From assembly GCF_000427665.1 (NCBI RefSeq), contig NZ_KE386572.1, forward strand, positions 3,372,196 to 3,436,195: a stretch of 64,000 nt of DNA, in the 5' to 3' direction. The DNA comes from Geminicoccus roseus DSM 18922. GTDB lineage: Bacteria; Pseudomonadota; Alphaproteobacteria; Geminicoccales; Geminicoccaceae. The notes below the pieces were generated by a model. That model saw only the letters and a list, made by a program, of their open reading frames with translations, made no database searches and had not been told where the DNA came from. A program made the translations under genes and the position numbers. Positions 39,934 through 49,208 of the stretch are shown here, piece after piece; position 1 is the stretch's first letter, and the number at the start of each line of letters is the position of its first letter.

Positions 39934-42582
39934 ATGCAGCAGCGCGCCCATCCCGAGGCCCTGCTCAGCCAGGCGGCTGAGGAGGGGCGCGGCCGCCTGC
40001 GGGTGTTCATGGGCGCCGCTCCGGGCGTGGGGAAGACCTATGCCATGCTGCAGGCGGCGCGGGCAGCCAGGGCCGAGGGCGCCGACGTGGTGGTGGGCGT
40101 GGTCGAGACCCATGGGCGTCCGGAGACGCAGCAACTCTTGGACGGGATCGAGGTCCTGCCCCGCCGGCCGATCTTCCACCGCGGCCGGCTGGTGCCGGAG
40201 TTCGACCTGGAGGCGGCCCTGGCGCGCCGTCCGGGCCTCCTGCTGGTCGACGAGTACGCCCACTCCAACGTGCCGGGCAGCCGGCATCCCAAGCGCTGGC
40301 AGGACGTCGAGGAACTGCTCGACGCTGGCATCGACGTCTGGACCACCCTGAACGTCCAGCATGTCGAGAGCCTGAACGACGTGGTGCAGCGGATCACCTC
40401 GGTGCGGGTGCGCGAAACCGTGCCCGATGCCGCCTTCCAGCATGCCCACGAGATCGTGCTGGTCGACCTGCCGCCGGCCGAACTGCTCAAGCGGCTGGCC
40501 GACGGCAAGGTCTATGTCCAGGACACCGCGACCCGCGCGGTGCAGAGCTTCTTCAAGCCCAGCAACCTGCTGGCCCTGCGCGAGTTGGCACTGCGACGGG
40601 TGGCGGCCAGGGTCGACAGCGACCTGGTCGAGCGGATGCAGGGCGGCGCCATCGAGGGGCCCTGGGCGGCGGGCGAGCGAATCATGGTCTGCGTCGGGCC
40701 GGACGGCTCGGCGTTGCGGGTGGTGCGCGAGGCGAAGCGGCTGGCGGACCTCCTGGGCGGCCCCTGGTTCGCGGTGACGGTGGAGCGGCCGGGGCGCTCG
40801 CTCGACGCCAAGAGCCGCGCCAGGATCGCCGAGGCGCTGCGCCTGGCCGAGAGCCTGGGCGGCGAGATCCGGCAGATGGTGGCCGCCGATCTGGCCGGCG
40901 AACTGCTGCGCTTCGCCCGCTTCCAGAACATCACCCAGATCGTGATCGGCCAGGCGCGCCCCGGCCGGATCCGGTCCCTGTTCCAGCGCACCCTGGCCGA
41001 CGCGCTGGTCCGCAGCGGCAGCGGCATCGCCGTCCACGTGCTGACCTCCACCAGCGCCCCGGGCGAATCTGCCCGCTGGATGCTGCCGCCGCCCGGCACC
41101 TGGCGCGGCTATCTGGTCGGGGCGCTGGGCGTGGCCGCGGTGGTGCTGGTCGGCCTGTGGGTCGAGCAGCTCGTGCCGCTGCCCAACATCTCCATGCTGT
41201 TCCTGATGGCGGTGCTGGTCCCGGCGATCCGCTTCGGGGTCTGGCCGGCGGTGTTCGCCTCGTTCCTCTCGTTCTTCGCCTACAACTTCTTCTTCATCAG
41301 CCCGGTGCGCACCTTCTCGGTGGCGCGGCCGCATGAGCTGCTGGCGCTGGGGATCTTCCTGCTCATTGCCGTGCTGACCTCGGCCCTGGCCGGCCGCGCC
41401 CGCGAGCAGGCCGACGCCGCGATCCTGCGGATGCGCGCCACCCGCCGCCTGTTCGAGTTCACCCGCAAGCTCTCGGCCCTGGCCGAGGAGCGGGCGGTGG
41501 CCGAGGCGGCGGCGGCGGAGATCAGCACCATGCTCGACCGGGCGGTGGTGATCCTGCGCGCCGGCCCGGACGGGCTGGCGCCGGTTGCAGCGGCCCCGGC
41601 CGAAGACCGGCTGGACACCGCTTCGCTCACCGCGGCGCGCTGGGCCTTCGACCATGACGAGCCCGCCGGCGCCGACACCGGCACCCTGCCGAACGCGCCC
41701 TGGCTGTTCCTGCCGCTGCGCCAGCATCAGCGGCGGCTGGGGGTGATCGGGATTGAGGTGGAGCCCCGCCACGGGCCGCTGGACAGCGAGCTGCGCGGGC
41801 TGCTCGACACGCTGGCCGGGCAGACCGCGATCGCCCTGGAGCGCGCGGGCCTGGCCCGGGAGACTACCGATGCCCGGATGGCCGCGGAAACCGAGCGGGT
41901 GCGCAACCTCCTGCTGGCCTCGATCTCCCACGACTTCCGCACGCCTTTGTCCTCGGTGCTGGGCGCTGCCAGCAGCCTGCTCGACTATGGCCAGGCGATG
42001 AGCGAGGCCGAGCGGCAGGACCTTTTGGCCCAGGTGCGCGAGGAGGCCGAGCATCTGGACGGCATGGTCCGCAACCTCCTGTCGATGACCCGGCTGGAGG
42101 CCGGAAGCCTCGACCTGCGCCGCGACTGGGTGGATCTGGAGGAAGTGCTCAATCGCGCGGTGGCGGTCGCCCGCCGGCGCGGCGCCACCCAGCGGTTCCG
42201 GCTGGAGATCGAGGCGGGCCTGCCGCTGGTGTTCGCCGACCAGAGCCTGCTCCACCAGGCGATCGGCAACGTGGTCGGCAATGCCGTCCGCCATGCCGGG
42301 CCGGACGCGAACGTGCTGGTCGCCGCCGGCCGGTCCGGTCCGGCCGTGCAGGTCACGGTGAGCGACGACGGTCCCGGCGTCGATCCGGCCCTCCTGCCGC
42401 AGGTATTCGACAAGTTCGTCCGCGCCGGCCGGGATGGCGGGGAGGAAGGCTTCGGGCTGGGCCTCGCCATCACCCGCGGCATCCTGGAGGCGCATGGCGG
42501 CAGCGTCGAGGCGCGACCCGCGCTAGAAGGCGGCCGCGGCCTGCGCATGGTGATGACGCTGCCGATCGGAGGACCGGATTGA
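39934..42582 (+). CDS. kdpD: K+-responsive sensor histidine kinase KdpD
   Basis: 882 residues. N-terminal KdpD domain with Walker A GAAPGVGKTYAML and VVGVVETHGRPET, then a USP-like domain (RIMVCVGPDG), four membrane helices (about 390-490), a GAF-like region, and the kinase with His666 in SISHDFRTPLSSVLGA. ATP-binding motifs are GNVVGNAVRHA, SDDGPGVDP and GFGLGLAI. It senses low K+ or turgor and phosphorylates KdpE. The ATG at 39934 is 11 bases after kdpC. Length is close to that of E. coli KdpD (894). Confidence 0.96.
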   Translation: MQQRAHPEALLSQAAEEGRGRLRVFMGAAPGVGKTYAMLQAARAARAEGADVVVGVVETHGRPETQQLLDGIEVLPRRPIFHRGRLVPEFDLEAALARRPGLLLVDEYAHSNVPGSRHPKRWQDVEELLDAGIDVWTTLNVQHVESLNDVVQRITSVRVRETVPDAAFQHAHEIVLVDLPPAELLKRLADGKVYVQDTATRAVQSFFKPSNLLALRELALRRVAARVDSDLVERMQGGAIEGPWAAGERIMVCVGPDGSALRVVREAKRLADLLGGPWFAVTVERPGRSLDAKSRARIAEALRLAESLGGEIRQMVAADLAGELLRFARFQNITQIVIGQARPGRIRSLFQRTLADALVRSGSGIAVHVLTSTSAPGESARWMLPPPGTWRGYLVGALGVAAVVLVGLWVEQLVPLPNISMLFLMAVLVPAIRFGVWPAVFASFLSFFAYNFFFISPVRTFSVARPHELLALGIFLLIAVLTSALAGRAREQADAAILRMRATRRLFEFTRKLSALAEERAVAEAAAAEISTMLDRAVVILRAGPDGLAPVAAAPAEDRLDTASLTAARWAFDHDEPAGADTGTLPNAPWLFLPLRQHQRRLGVIGIEVEPRHGPLDSELRGLLDTLAGQTAIALERAGLARETTDARMAAETERVRNLLLASISHDFRTPLSSVLGAASSLLDYGQAMSEAERQDLLAQVREEAEHLDGMVRNLLSMTRLEAGSLDLRRDWVDLEEVLNRAVAVARRRGATQRFRLEIEAGLPLVFADQSLLHQAIGNVVGNAVRHAGPDANVLVAAGRSGPAVQVTVSDDGPGVDPALLPQVFDKFVRAGRDGGEEGFGLGLAITRGILEAHGGSVEARPALEGGRGLRMVMTLPIGGPD

Positions 42583-43262
42583 CCAGGCAGCGGGTGCTGG
42601 TGGTGGACGACGAGGCGGCGATCCACCGCTTCCTGGGACCTGCCCTGGCCGCCAACGGCTACGAGGTGCTGCGTGCCGACACGGGCGAGGCGGGATTGCA
42701 GGCGATCCGCACCAGGGCGCCGGACATCGTGGTCCTGGATCTCGGCCTGCCGGACATGGACGGCAAGGACCTGCTGCGGCGCCTGCGCAGCTGGTCGCAG
42801 CTGCCGGTGGTGGTGCTCTCCGCCCGGGACCGGGAGGTGGAGAAGATCGAGGCGCTGGACCTTGGCGCCGACGACTTCGTCAACAAGCCGTTCGGCGCTG
42901 GCGAGCTGATGGCCAGGCTGCGCGCCGCGCTGCGCCACCGGATGCAGGCGGAAGGCGACGTGCCGGTGCTGCGGGTCGACGACCTCGAGATCGACCTGCC
43001 GCGCCACCGCGTCGTCCGCGCCGGACAGGAGGTGAAGCTCACCCCCAAGGAGTTCGACCTGCTGGCTTTCCTCGCCCGCCATGCCGGCAAGGTGGTGACC
43101 CATCGCCAGCTGCTGGCGAAGGTCTGGGGCCCGGCCCACGAGTACGATACGCAATATCTCAGGGTCTATATCGGCCAGCTCCGCCACAAGCTGGAGCGGG
43201 ACCCGGCGGCGCCGGCCCTGATCCTGACCGAGCCCGGCATCGGCTACCGCCTGGGCGTGTAG
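42579..43262 (+). CDS. kdpE: Response regulator KdpE
   Basis: 227 residues, OmpR family. Asp54 in VLDLGLPDMDGKDLL is the phosphoacceptor and Lys is in DDFVNKPFGAGELMARLRAALRH. The C-terminal winged helix has KLTPKEFDLLAFLARHAGKVVTH and the typical KdpE stretch VWGPAHEYDTQYLRVYIGQLRHKLE. The start is a TTG overlapping the kdpD stop (TTGA). It is the last gene of the operon. Expected target is the kdp promoter upstream of 35325. Confidence 0.95.
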   Translation: MTRQRVLVVDDEAAIHRFLGPALAANGYEVLRADTGEAGLQAIRTRAPDIVVLDLGLPDMDGKDLLRRLRSWSQLPVVVLSARDREVEKIEALDLGADDFVNKPFGAGELMARLRAALRHRMQAEGDVPVLRVDDLEIDLPRHRVVRAGQEVKLTPKEFDLLAFLARHAGKVVTHRQLLAKVWGPAHEYDTQYLRVYIGQLRHKLERDPAAPALILTEPGIGYRLGV

Positions 43263-43560
43263 CCGCTGAAGGACCGGCGGCAGCGAGTGCTGGGGCCGCC
43301 GGATTCGCGCTGGTCCGAACCGACCCCTGCGCGCGCCGAAGCCGAGTTCACCCGCCTGCGGGCCGAAATGGGGAGGCCGAGGCCGAGCGCCAGTTCGTCA
43401 AGCATGACCGGCTGAATGTGGCCGTTGGGCGGCGGATCTACCAGGCCGCCAAGGGAGGTGCCGTGGTGAAGCCGGTGCAGGCCAAGACGCTCGCCCGCCG
43501 GTTTAAGGGGTGAGCAACCCGGCTCATGAAACAGACCGCCAAGACGGGAGCCGCATTCTG
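43263..43560. other. Poorly coding intergenic region after kdpE
   Basis: About 300 bases between kdpE and an orphan gene. The only coding-like part is the fragment listed separately at 43340-43513. I see no hairpin terminator with a T-tract after kdpE. Confidence 0.5.
43340..43513 (+). pseudogene. Possible frameshifted coding remnant
   Basis: One frame reads AEAEFTRLRAEMG and the next, after a +1 shift at the GGGGAGG run near 43370, reads EAEAERQFVKHDRLN, then VAVGRRIYQAAKGGAVVKPV up to a TGA at 43511. Together they look like the broken end of one basic protein. There is no start codon with a ribosome-binding site. No family is recognised, and it could be chance in GC-rich DNA. Confidence 0.25.
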
Positions 43561-44142
43561 CTAATCGCGGGCTCGCGGCGAAATGCTTTGGCAGTGGCGC
43601 AAGCCGGTCGCCCGCCAACCGGCCGGCATCGTACGCCATATCTGCCATGCCCGGTCGATCTGGTGGTGCCAGCGCGGTGCCAGGAACGCCGGCGCATACT
43701 CGCTGAGCCGCTGGCAGACCCAGTGATCGCCCCAGCCTGCAACGGGCCGGCCCAGCCAGTGCATGGGGTGGTTGCTCACCATGTCCTCGTTCCACAGCCC
43801 GAGGTCGATCCAGACCACGCCGCCTTCGCCGTCATCATAGGCGGGGCCAGCCCATCGCTGGGCTGAGCCGTTCATGTAGAGCGGCCCCTTCTTGGACGCT
43901 TCAACGATTTCCTGCACCAAATCGCGCACCGCACCCTCCCGACCATGCGAGTGTTGTGCATCGGTGGGCCCGTTCATGAAAGGTCGCTGCACCATTGGAG
44001 CGGACGGGAGGCAGGGTAAGCCAAAGTCGGGTTCCCACCCATGCTCGTCCGTCCACTTGCAGATCCAGATTTCGGCTGAGACAGGGACAGGCTCGGCCAC
44101 CGTGGACAGAAGCCGTCCAGGTAGCGCAGCCCCCGCCCTCAT
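43561..44142 (-). CDS. Orphan hypothetical protein
   Basis: 193 residues, no recognised domain. It is rich in Trp (about 13) and Gly, with blocks such as KKGPLYMNGSAQRWAGPAY and EGGVVWIDLGLWNEDM. No signal peptide or membrane helix is clear. The ATG at 44142 lacks a good ribosome-binding site; Met50 or Met56 are possible later starts. It stands alone in a region otherwise without genes, between kdpE and tRNA-Thr, and may be foreign. Its reality is only moderately supported. Confidence 0.45.
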   Translation of the reverse strand: MRAGAALPGRLLSTVAEPVPVSAEIWICKWTDEHGWEPDFGLPCLPSAPMVQRPFMNGPTDAQHSHGREGAVRDLVQEIVEASKKGPLYMNGSAQRWAGPAYDDGEGGVVWIDLGLWNEDMVSNHPMHWLGRPVAGWGDHWVCQRLSEYAPAFLAPRWHHQIDRAWQIWRTMPAGWRATGLRHCQSISPRARD

Positions 44143-44461
44143 GACCCGCCAATGTCCCGTTCCAGTTACCGCACCGCTGGTCCTCTTCGTCTCTCCTGGG
44201 CAACGAGCATGTCACAGCAAGCAGCGCGGGTGGGATGCGGCGCGAAGAATCTTCCAGAGGGCGAGGGGACGGTCACAGCGCAAACCTCCTCGTTCAGGCA
44301 ACGGCATCCCGCTTGCTGGTCGCCTCCCGGCTGGAGGACATTCTGTCCAATCCGCTAAGTCGGCGGGCACTAAGTTCGGCGCGGGAGACAGTGGGGGAGC
44401 GCGCCGACTGGCCACCGCCAGACGGGCGGCCTATTGGGCCAGGAAGATCAGAGGATTGGGC
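44143..44461. other. Non-coding stretch between the orphan gene and tRNA-Thr
   Basis: 319 bases without a supportable gene. Frames through it on the plus strand continue across the antisense of the tRNA and are false. No copy of the tRNA 3' end was found that would mark an attachment site. Confidence 0.5.
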
Positions 44462-44537
44462 TGGTGCCGCCTGGGTGACTCGAACACCCGACCTACGCAT
44501 TACGAATGCGCCGCTCTACCAACTGAGCTAAGGCGGC
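44462..44537 (-). tRNA. tRNA-Thr (anticodon CGT)
   Basis: On the minus strand a 76-base cloverleaf reads from 44537: acceptor GCCGCCT, D-arm GCTC...GAGC, anticodon stem GCGCA/TGCGT with loop TTCGTAA (anticodon CGT, reading ACG), T-arm GGGTG TTCGAGT CACCC, acceptor AGGCGGC, discriminator A and encoded CCA. It lies 63 bases downstream of the hemY-like gene. Confidence 0.97.
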
Positions 44538-44600
44538 CCGCTTGAGCGGTTGGTAGACGGCGCCGGGATGGGCGTCAACATCCGTTGCGTGACAGCAGGG

Positions 44601-45968
44601 TCACGCAGGCGTGTGGACCCGGTCGGTCTCGCTCAGCACCAGCATGGCGCCCGGCGGCTCCGACAGGCCGGCCAGGGCCGAGACCTTGGGCGGGGTGGTC
44701 CAGCGCAGCGTGTCGAACTGGCCGCCCGGGCCGAACGGCTGCCACTGCGCCAGCACCGCCCCGGTTTCCTCGCAGACCCAGGCCGGGTCCGGCGGCGCGT
44801 CCACCGCGCGGGTGAGCCATTCCTGGACCCGCTCGCCCGACAGGCCGGCGGCGCGCTCGACCTCGGCCATCAGGCGGAACACCCGGGCAGTCGGCTCCAG
44901 CTGCAGGGCGCGCTCCAGGAGCTCGCGGGCCCGGTCCCAGTCATGGGCATTCATCGCCAGCTCGGCCAGCGACAGATGCGCTTCCACATGGTTCGGCTGC
45001 AGGTCGAGCAGGCGCTGGCAGCGCGACAGCTTCTCGGCCGGCGTCTCGGTCGGCACCAGCGCCGCATAGGCCTGCGCCACCAGCGGATGCGGGCTCGCGC
45101 CCCAGGCGCGCTCCAGGATCTTGCGGGCCTCGCTGGTCTTGCCCAGGCGGCGCGCCACCTCGGAGGTGACCAGCGCCGCCGGGGCGAAGCCCGGCTGCAG
45201 GTCGGTGGCCTTGCGTCCCTCGCGGATGCCCTCGCGCAGCCGGTCGCGCTCCACCGCGTCCACCGTCAGCATGTGCAGCAGCACGGCGCGCCGGCGGGTG
45301 ATCAGGGCCGGCTCCAGCATCCGCAGGCGCTGCATGTCCTCCAGCATGGTGATGGCGTCGCGCCAGCGGCTGGTCCGGGTGAACAGGTCGAACGAGGTCT
45401 GGATCACCCAGGGGGCGGCGGCGTGCTTGCGCCGGGCGAGGCCCAGATAGTCCAGGGCCTCGTCATAGTTCTGCCGGCGCATCGCGCTGGTGAGCAGGCC
45501 GCGGATCGCCAGGAGCTCCGTGGTCGGATCGTCCAGCATCTCCTTGTACTGCGCCTCGGCGACGTCCTCGCGCCCCTCGAGCAGGGCGGTCTGCGCGGTC
45601 AGCACCCGCACCGCCGGATTGCTCGGGATCAGCTTCATGGCCTGGCGGGCATGGCCGCGCAGCCCGGCGGGATCGCCGGCCGCGGCCGCCACCAGGCCCA
45701 TCGACAATTCCTGCCAGCCCTTGAGCTCGCGCGAGCGGCGCCGCCAGCCCCGGTAGCGGCGCGGCGCCTGGGTGATCCAGCGATAGATCTCGAACAGGAT
45801 TGCCAGGACGACTGCGACCGCGGCGATGCCCAGCACGAGCATGCCGAGGCGCATCTCGATCACGGCATTGCCGATGTCGATCGACACGCTGCCGGGATGA
45901 TCGGCAAGCCATGCCGCCCCGGAAGCGATCAGAAGGGCAGCGACCAGGAAAAGGAGCAGGCGGACCAT
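44601..45968 (-). CDS. HemY-like TPR membrane protein
   Basis: 455 residues. Two N-terminal membrane helices (about 3-20 and 42-62) flank a short loop, then TPR-like helical repeats to the end (LLDLQPNHVEAHLSLAELAMN and LLERALQLEPTARVFRLMAEVERAAG). The N-terminal half matches the HemY N-terminal family linked to heme synthesis genes in proteobacteria; it is not the protoporphyrinogen oxidase also called HemY in Gram-positives. It is the last gene of the leftward hemC-hemD-mic60 cluster. Its molecular role is unsettled; an inner-membrane scaffold near heme enzymes is likely. Confidence 0.85.
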   Translation of the reverse strand: MVRLLLFLVAALLIASGAAWLADHPGSVSIDIGNAVIEMRLGMLVLGIAAVAVVLAILFEIYRWITQAPRRYRGWRRRSRELKGWQELSMGLVAAAAGDPAGLRGHARQAMKLIPSNPAVRVLTAQTALLEGREDVAEAQYKEMLDDPTTELLAIRGLLTSAMRRQNYDEALDYLGLARRKHAAAPWVIQTSFDLFTRTSRWRDAITMLEDMQRLRMLEPALITRRRAVLLHMLTVDAVERDRLREGIREGRKATDLQPGFAPAALVTSEVARRLGKTSEARKILERAWGASPHPLVAQAYAALVPTETPAEKLSRCQRLLDLQPNHVEAHLSLAELAMNAHDWDRARELLERALQLEPTARVFRLMAEVERAAGLSGERVQEWLTRAVDAPPDPAWVCEETGAVLAQWQPFGPGGQFDTLRWTTPPKVSALAGLSEPPGAMLVLSETDRVHTPA

Positions 45969-46028
45969 GGGACGCGGTTCTTCTTAGGATCGTCGGACGG
46001 GAGGCGTGGAGCGCAGGACCGGCATGGC

Positions 46029-47441
46029 TCAGCTCGGCCGGACCAGAAGCTCTCCCAGGTGCTGGCGCAGCAGCTGTGCGGCAGCCTCGGCGTCGGCCCG
46101 GGCCTTTGCGCTGGCGATCCATGTGGCGACCGCTTCCTCGTCGGCATCCGGACGCGCCGAGACCGCGGCGATGGCGCCGGCCAGGTCGCCCTCCGCCAGC
46201 CTCTGCTCCGCATCGGCACTGGCCGCCTCGGGCTCCTCGGTGCTTGCGGTGCTGGCGGTGCTGCCGTTCTGCCGCTTCACGGTCACCAGGCCCAGGATGT
46301 TCGCCCGGGTCTGCTCGACCCAGTCGTCGGAGCTGGCGGTCACGCCGACCCGGTCCAGCTGGTCGAGTTCCGTCGCCAGCTCCTCCCGGGTGGGCACGCC
46401 CCTGGGCGCGACGTCGCGCAGCATCTCCGCGGCGCGCTGGATGGTCTCGTCCTGCTTGCCCGAAGTCTCCAGCACCGCCTGCGCGGTCGGGAACGGGCTG
46501 CCGTCCTCCAGGGCCCGGTTCAGCTCGGTCAGCGCCACCGCGGTCGCCACGCCCCGCGCGTCCTGCTCCAGCCGCTGGGTGACCCGCTGCTCGACCGAGG
46601 CGACCCGGTCCTGGACGGCGCCCAGCGCCTGGCTGGTCTCATCGCTGCTGGAGGCGATCCTGCTCTGGACCTCGCCCAGCTCGTTGGACTGCTTGGCCAG
46701 GGTCGACTGGAGCGCAGCCAGCATGGTCTCGGCCTGCGCCAGCGCGGCGAACTTGGAGCTGATCGCCGCGTCGTTGGCGGACGCCCGGTCGGCGAGCTGC
46801 TGGGCGCGCTCGTTGAAGCGCCGCTCCGCCTCGGCCTGGGCTGCGGTCAGGGTGTCGACCCGGTTGACGGTAGCCTCGTTGGTGCTGGTCACGTCGTCGA
46901 CCCGGCTGGCCAGCTGCTGGCCGAACGAGCGCAGGTCCTCGACGTTCTTGCTCGCCGCCTCGATCTTCGCTTCGAGCGGACCCAGGTCCGGCTGCTCTGG
47001 GATCGGGCGCTGCTCGAGTTCCTGGATGCGCTGGCCGAGCTGCTCCTGGGTGCTCTTCACGTCGGACAGGCCGCCGGTCTGCTGCTCCGCCGTCTGCGCG
47101 GCCTGGTCGACCTTGCCGCTCAGGTCGGACAGGTTCGCCTGCACCTGGTTGAGCTGGTCGGACAGGTCGGAGGTGGTGCCCGTCAGGCTCGCCAGGCTTT
47201 CCGCCCGCTGCTCGACCGCGGCGATCCGCTGCTCCAGCTCCGGCGGCGGCGCCATCGCCGCCGTCGCGGCGTCGATCCGCCCCTGCACGTAGTCCGGCAG
47301 GAACAGGATGCCGCCCACCAGGACCAGGGCACCGCCGATCACCCCGCCGATCAGCGCCGCGGTGAGCCGCCGATAGCTCGGCGGGTTCGACCCCGAACCA
47401 GGCTTCGTCTCCTCGGCGGTGCTGTCGATCACGTCGGCCAT
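46029..47441 (-). CDS. Mic60/mitofilin homologue (alphaproteobacterial)
   Basis: 470 residues. One membrane helix near residues 24-50 (TAALIGGVIGGALVLVGGIL), then a long coiled coil of Glu/Gln/Ala heptads (about 60-320) and a C-terminal mitofilin-like helical domain (LSRQKDETIQ-like region, then VSARPDADEEAVATWIASAK). Alphaproteobacteria carry such Mic60 homologues beside heme genes; those tested shape membranes at contacts with the outer membrane. The ATG at 47441 has GGGAAGAG upstream; an earlier start at 47609 would run into the hemD end. A TTGACC on the coding strand in the 97-base gap may be part of an internal promoter. Confidence 0.8.
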   Translation of the reverse strand: MADVIDSTAEETKPGSGSNPPSYRRLTAALIGGVIGGALVLVGGILFLPDYVQGRIDAATAAMAPPPELEQRIAAVEQRAESLASLTGTTSDLSDQLNQVQANLSDLSGKVDQAAQTAEQQTGGLSDVKSTQEQLGQRIQELEQRPIPEQPDLGPLEAKIEAASKNVEDLRSFGQQLASRVDDVTSTNEATVNRVDTLTAAQAEAERRFNERAQQLADRASANDAAISSKFAALAQAETMLAALQSTLAKQSNELGEVQSRIASSSDETSQALGAVQDRVASVEQRVTQRLEQDARGVATAVALTELNRALEDGSPFPTAQAVLETSGKQDETIQRAAEMLRDVAPRGVPTREELATELDQLDRVGVTASSDDWVEQTRANILGLVTVKRQNGSTASTASTEEPEAASADAEQRLAEGDLAGAIAAVSARPDADEEAVATWIASAKARADAEAAAQLLRQHLGELLVRPS

Positions 47442-47538
47442 GTCTCTTCCCGGAGCGTCGGTATTGCGGTGAAGGTAAACTGATGAGGTCAAGTTACCAG
47501 GGCTCGGCCTGGGCGCCGCTCTAGCCAGGATGGGGCTA

Positions 47539-48237
47539 TCATCCGGGCGCGGGGGCATCAAGCAGGTCGAGCAGGGCCCGTTCGTCCGGCCGCGTGGCGA
47601 TCCGGACACAAGCGAAGCGGCCGGGATCGAGCGCCTCGGCCACGTTTCGCGACAGGCAAAGCGCCTGGATGCCCCGCAGGTCGTGGCCCTGCGTCAGGGC
47701 GGCGAACACGCCTGCGGTGCGCGGGGAGAACAGCAGGACGGCGTCCAGCCGCCCGGCCTGGACCGCGGCCGCGGTCGCCGGCTTCAGTTGGGCGGCGGCG
47801 CGCGCCCGGTACACCGACAGCCGGCGGTAGGTGAAGACATGCGCCTCCAGGACCGCGCGCAGTTCCGGGCGGATGTCGGTTCCCGCCAGATGAAGGACGG
47901 CGCCGTCCGCCGGGCTGAGCCGGTCCCGCACCGTCGCCGCCAGCCCGACAGCATCGCCCGGCCCGGCCACCACCGTGCCGGCCCCGGCCGCTTTCACCCG
48001 CTGAGCCGTGGCCTCGCCCACGCAGAAGACCGGAACCAAAGGGCCGAGGCTTGCCAGCGCCGGCACGGCATGGCGGCTGGTCACCAGTACCGCCTGCACG
48101 TCGGACAGGTCCGGCCGCGCAAAGGCGAGCGGCTCGATCTCGAGCATCGGATCGACCAGCACCTCGTGGCCCTGGGCGGCGAGGGCGTCGGCGAGCCGGC
48201 GGGAATCCTCGCCCGGCCGGGTCAGCAGCACCCGCAT
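47539..48237 (-). CDS. hemD: Uroporphyrinogen-III synthase HemD
   Basis: 232 residues. The two-domain HemD fold begins MRVLLTRPGEDSRRLADALA, a strong family start (LTRP), and continues with VLVTSRHAVPAL, FCVGEATAQRV and VLLFSPRTAGVFAAL. It closes hydroxymethylbilane into uroporphyrinogen III, the second step of the tetrapyrrole ring path. It follows hemC by nine bases and precedes mic60. The family is divergent in sequence and identified mostly by these blocks and by position. Confidence 0.9.
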   Translation of the reverse strand: MRVLLTRPGEDSRRLADALAAQGHEVLVDPMLEIEPLAFARPDLSDVQAVLVTSRHAVPALASLGPLVPVFCVGEATAQRVKAAGAGTVVAGPGDAVGLAATVRDRLSPADGAVLHLAGTDIRPELRAVLEAHVFTYRRLSVYRARAAAQLKPATAAAVQAGRLDAVLLFSPRTAGVFAALTQGHDLRGIQALCLSRNVAEALDPGRFACVRIATRPDERALLDLLDAPAPG

Positions 48238-48246
48238 CGCGTGGGC

Positions 48247-49152
48247 TCAGCGCAGGGCGGCGAGGGCATGGCCGACCCGCTCGCCCAGCTCGGCGGGGTC
48301 GTCGCCTTCCGCCGCGTGGCGGTGCACCGAGCGGCCGTCGGGCGACGCCACCAGCCCGTCCAGGCGCAGGCGCCCGTCGGGCATGCGCTGGGCCAGCCCG
48401 GCGATCGGCGTGCGGCAGGAGCCGTCCAGCACCCGCAGCATCGCCCGCTCGCAGGCGACGCAGGCATGGGTCTGCGGATCGTCGAGCCTGGCCAGGAAGT
48501 CCGCCACCCGCTGGTCGCCCAGCCGCGCCTCGATCCCGATGGCGCCCTGGGCGACGGCGGGCAGCATTGCCGACGGATCCAGCGGCACGGCCGGCACGTC
48601 CTCCATGCCGAGCCGGTCCAGCCCCGCCTTCGCCAGGAAGGTGGCCGCGACATCGCCCCGTGCAAGCTTGGCCAGACGGGTCTGCACGTTGCCGCGGAAC
48701 GGCACGACCTCCAGGTCCGGCCGCAGCGCCAGGAGCTGGGCCTGTCGGCGCAGCGACGCGGTTCCCACCACGGCCTGGCGCGGGATCGCCTCCATGTCGG
48801 CGAACGGCCCGATCAGCAGGTCGCGGACGTCGGCGCGGGGCAGCATCGCCAGGATGTCCAGCCCGTCCGGCAGGACGGTCGGCATGTCCTTCATGGAGTG
48901 GACGGCGAGGTCGATCTCCTTGGCATAGAGCGCCTCCTCGATCTCCTTGGTGAACAGGCCCTTGCCGCCGATCTCGGCGAGCGGCCGGTCCAGCACCCGG
49001 TCGCCGGTGGTCTTGATCACCCGGATGGTGATCGCGTCCTCGATCGCCAGGTCCGGCCAGGCCTCGAACAGGGCGGCCCGGACGATCTCGGCCTGGGCCA
49101 GGGCCAGGGGCGAACCACGCGTACCTATGATGAGCCGGATCGGGCTGGTCAT
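48247..49152 (-). CDS. hemC: Hydroxymethylbilane synthase HemC
   Basis: 301 residues. Signature blocks are IIGTRGSPLALAQAEIV, GDRVLDRPLAEIGGKGLFTKE, LAVHSMKDMPT and the dipyrromethane cofactor Cys246 in LDGSCRTPIAG. It joins four porphobilinogen units. The start is ATG 49152; an upstream in-frame extension to 49239 would overlap the divergent gene and is rejected. It heads the leftward heme cluster and is divergent from tsaD with 56 bases between starts, a common arrangement in alphaproteobacteria. Confidence 0.97.
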   Translation of the reverse strand: MTSPIRLIIGTRGSPLALAQAEIVRAALFEAWPDLAIEDAITIRVIKTTGDRVLDRPLAEIGGKGLFTKEIEEALYAKEIDLAVHSMKDMPTVLPDGLDILAMLPRADVRDLLIGPFADMEAIPRQAVVGTASLRRQAQLLALRPDLEVVPFRGNVQTRLAKLARGDVAATFLAKAGLDRLGMEDVPAVPLDPSAMLPAVAQGAIGIEARLGDQRVADFLARLDDPQTHACVACERAMLRVLDGSCRTPIAGLAQRMPDGRLRLDGLVASPDGRSVHRHAAEGDDPAELGERVGHALAALR

Positions 49153-49208
49153 GATCTCTTCGACAACGTAGGGCCAAGCGCCGATACGCGTGGCTGGAGT
49201 GCATCCGC

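Noticed and set aside
44143-44537. Integrative element att site at tRNA-Thr
   Set aside because: No second copy of the tRNA 3' end and no integrase found in the window.
43892-44545. Plus-strand frames ending WVTRTPDLRITNA or LGDSNTRPTHYE
   Set aside because: These are the classic false peptides read from the antisense strand of a tRNA gene (here tRNA-Thr).
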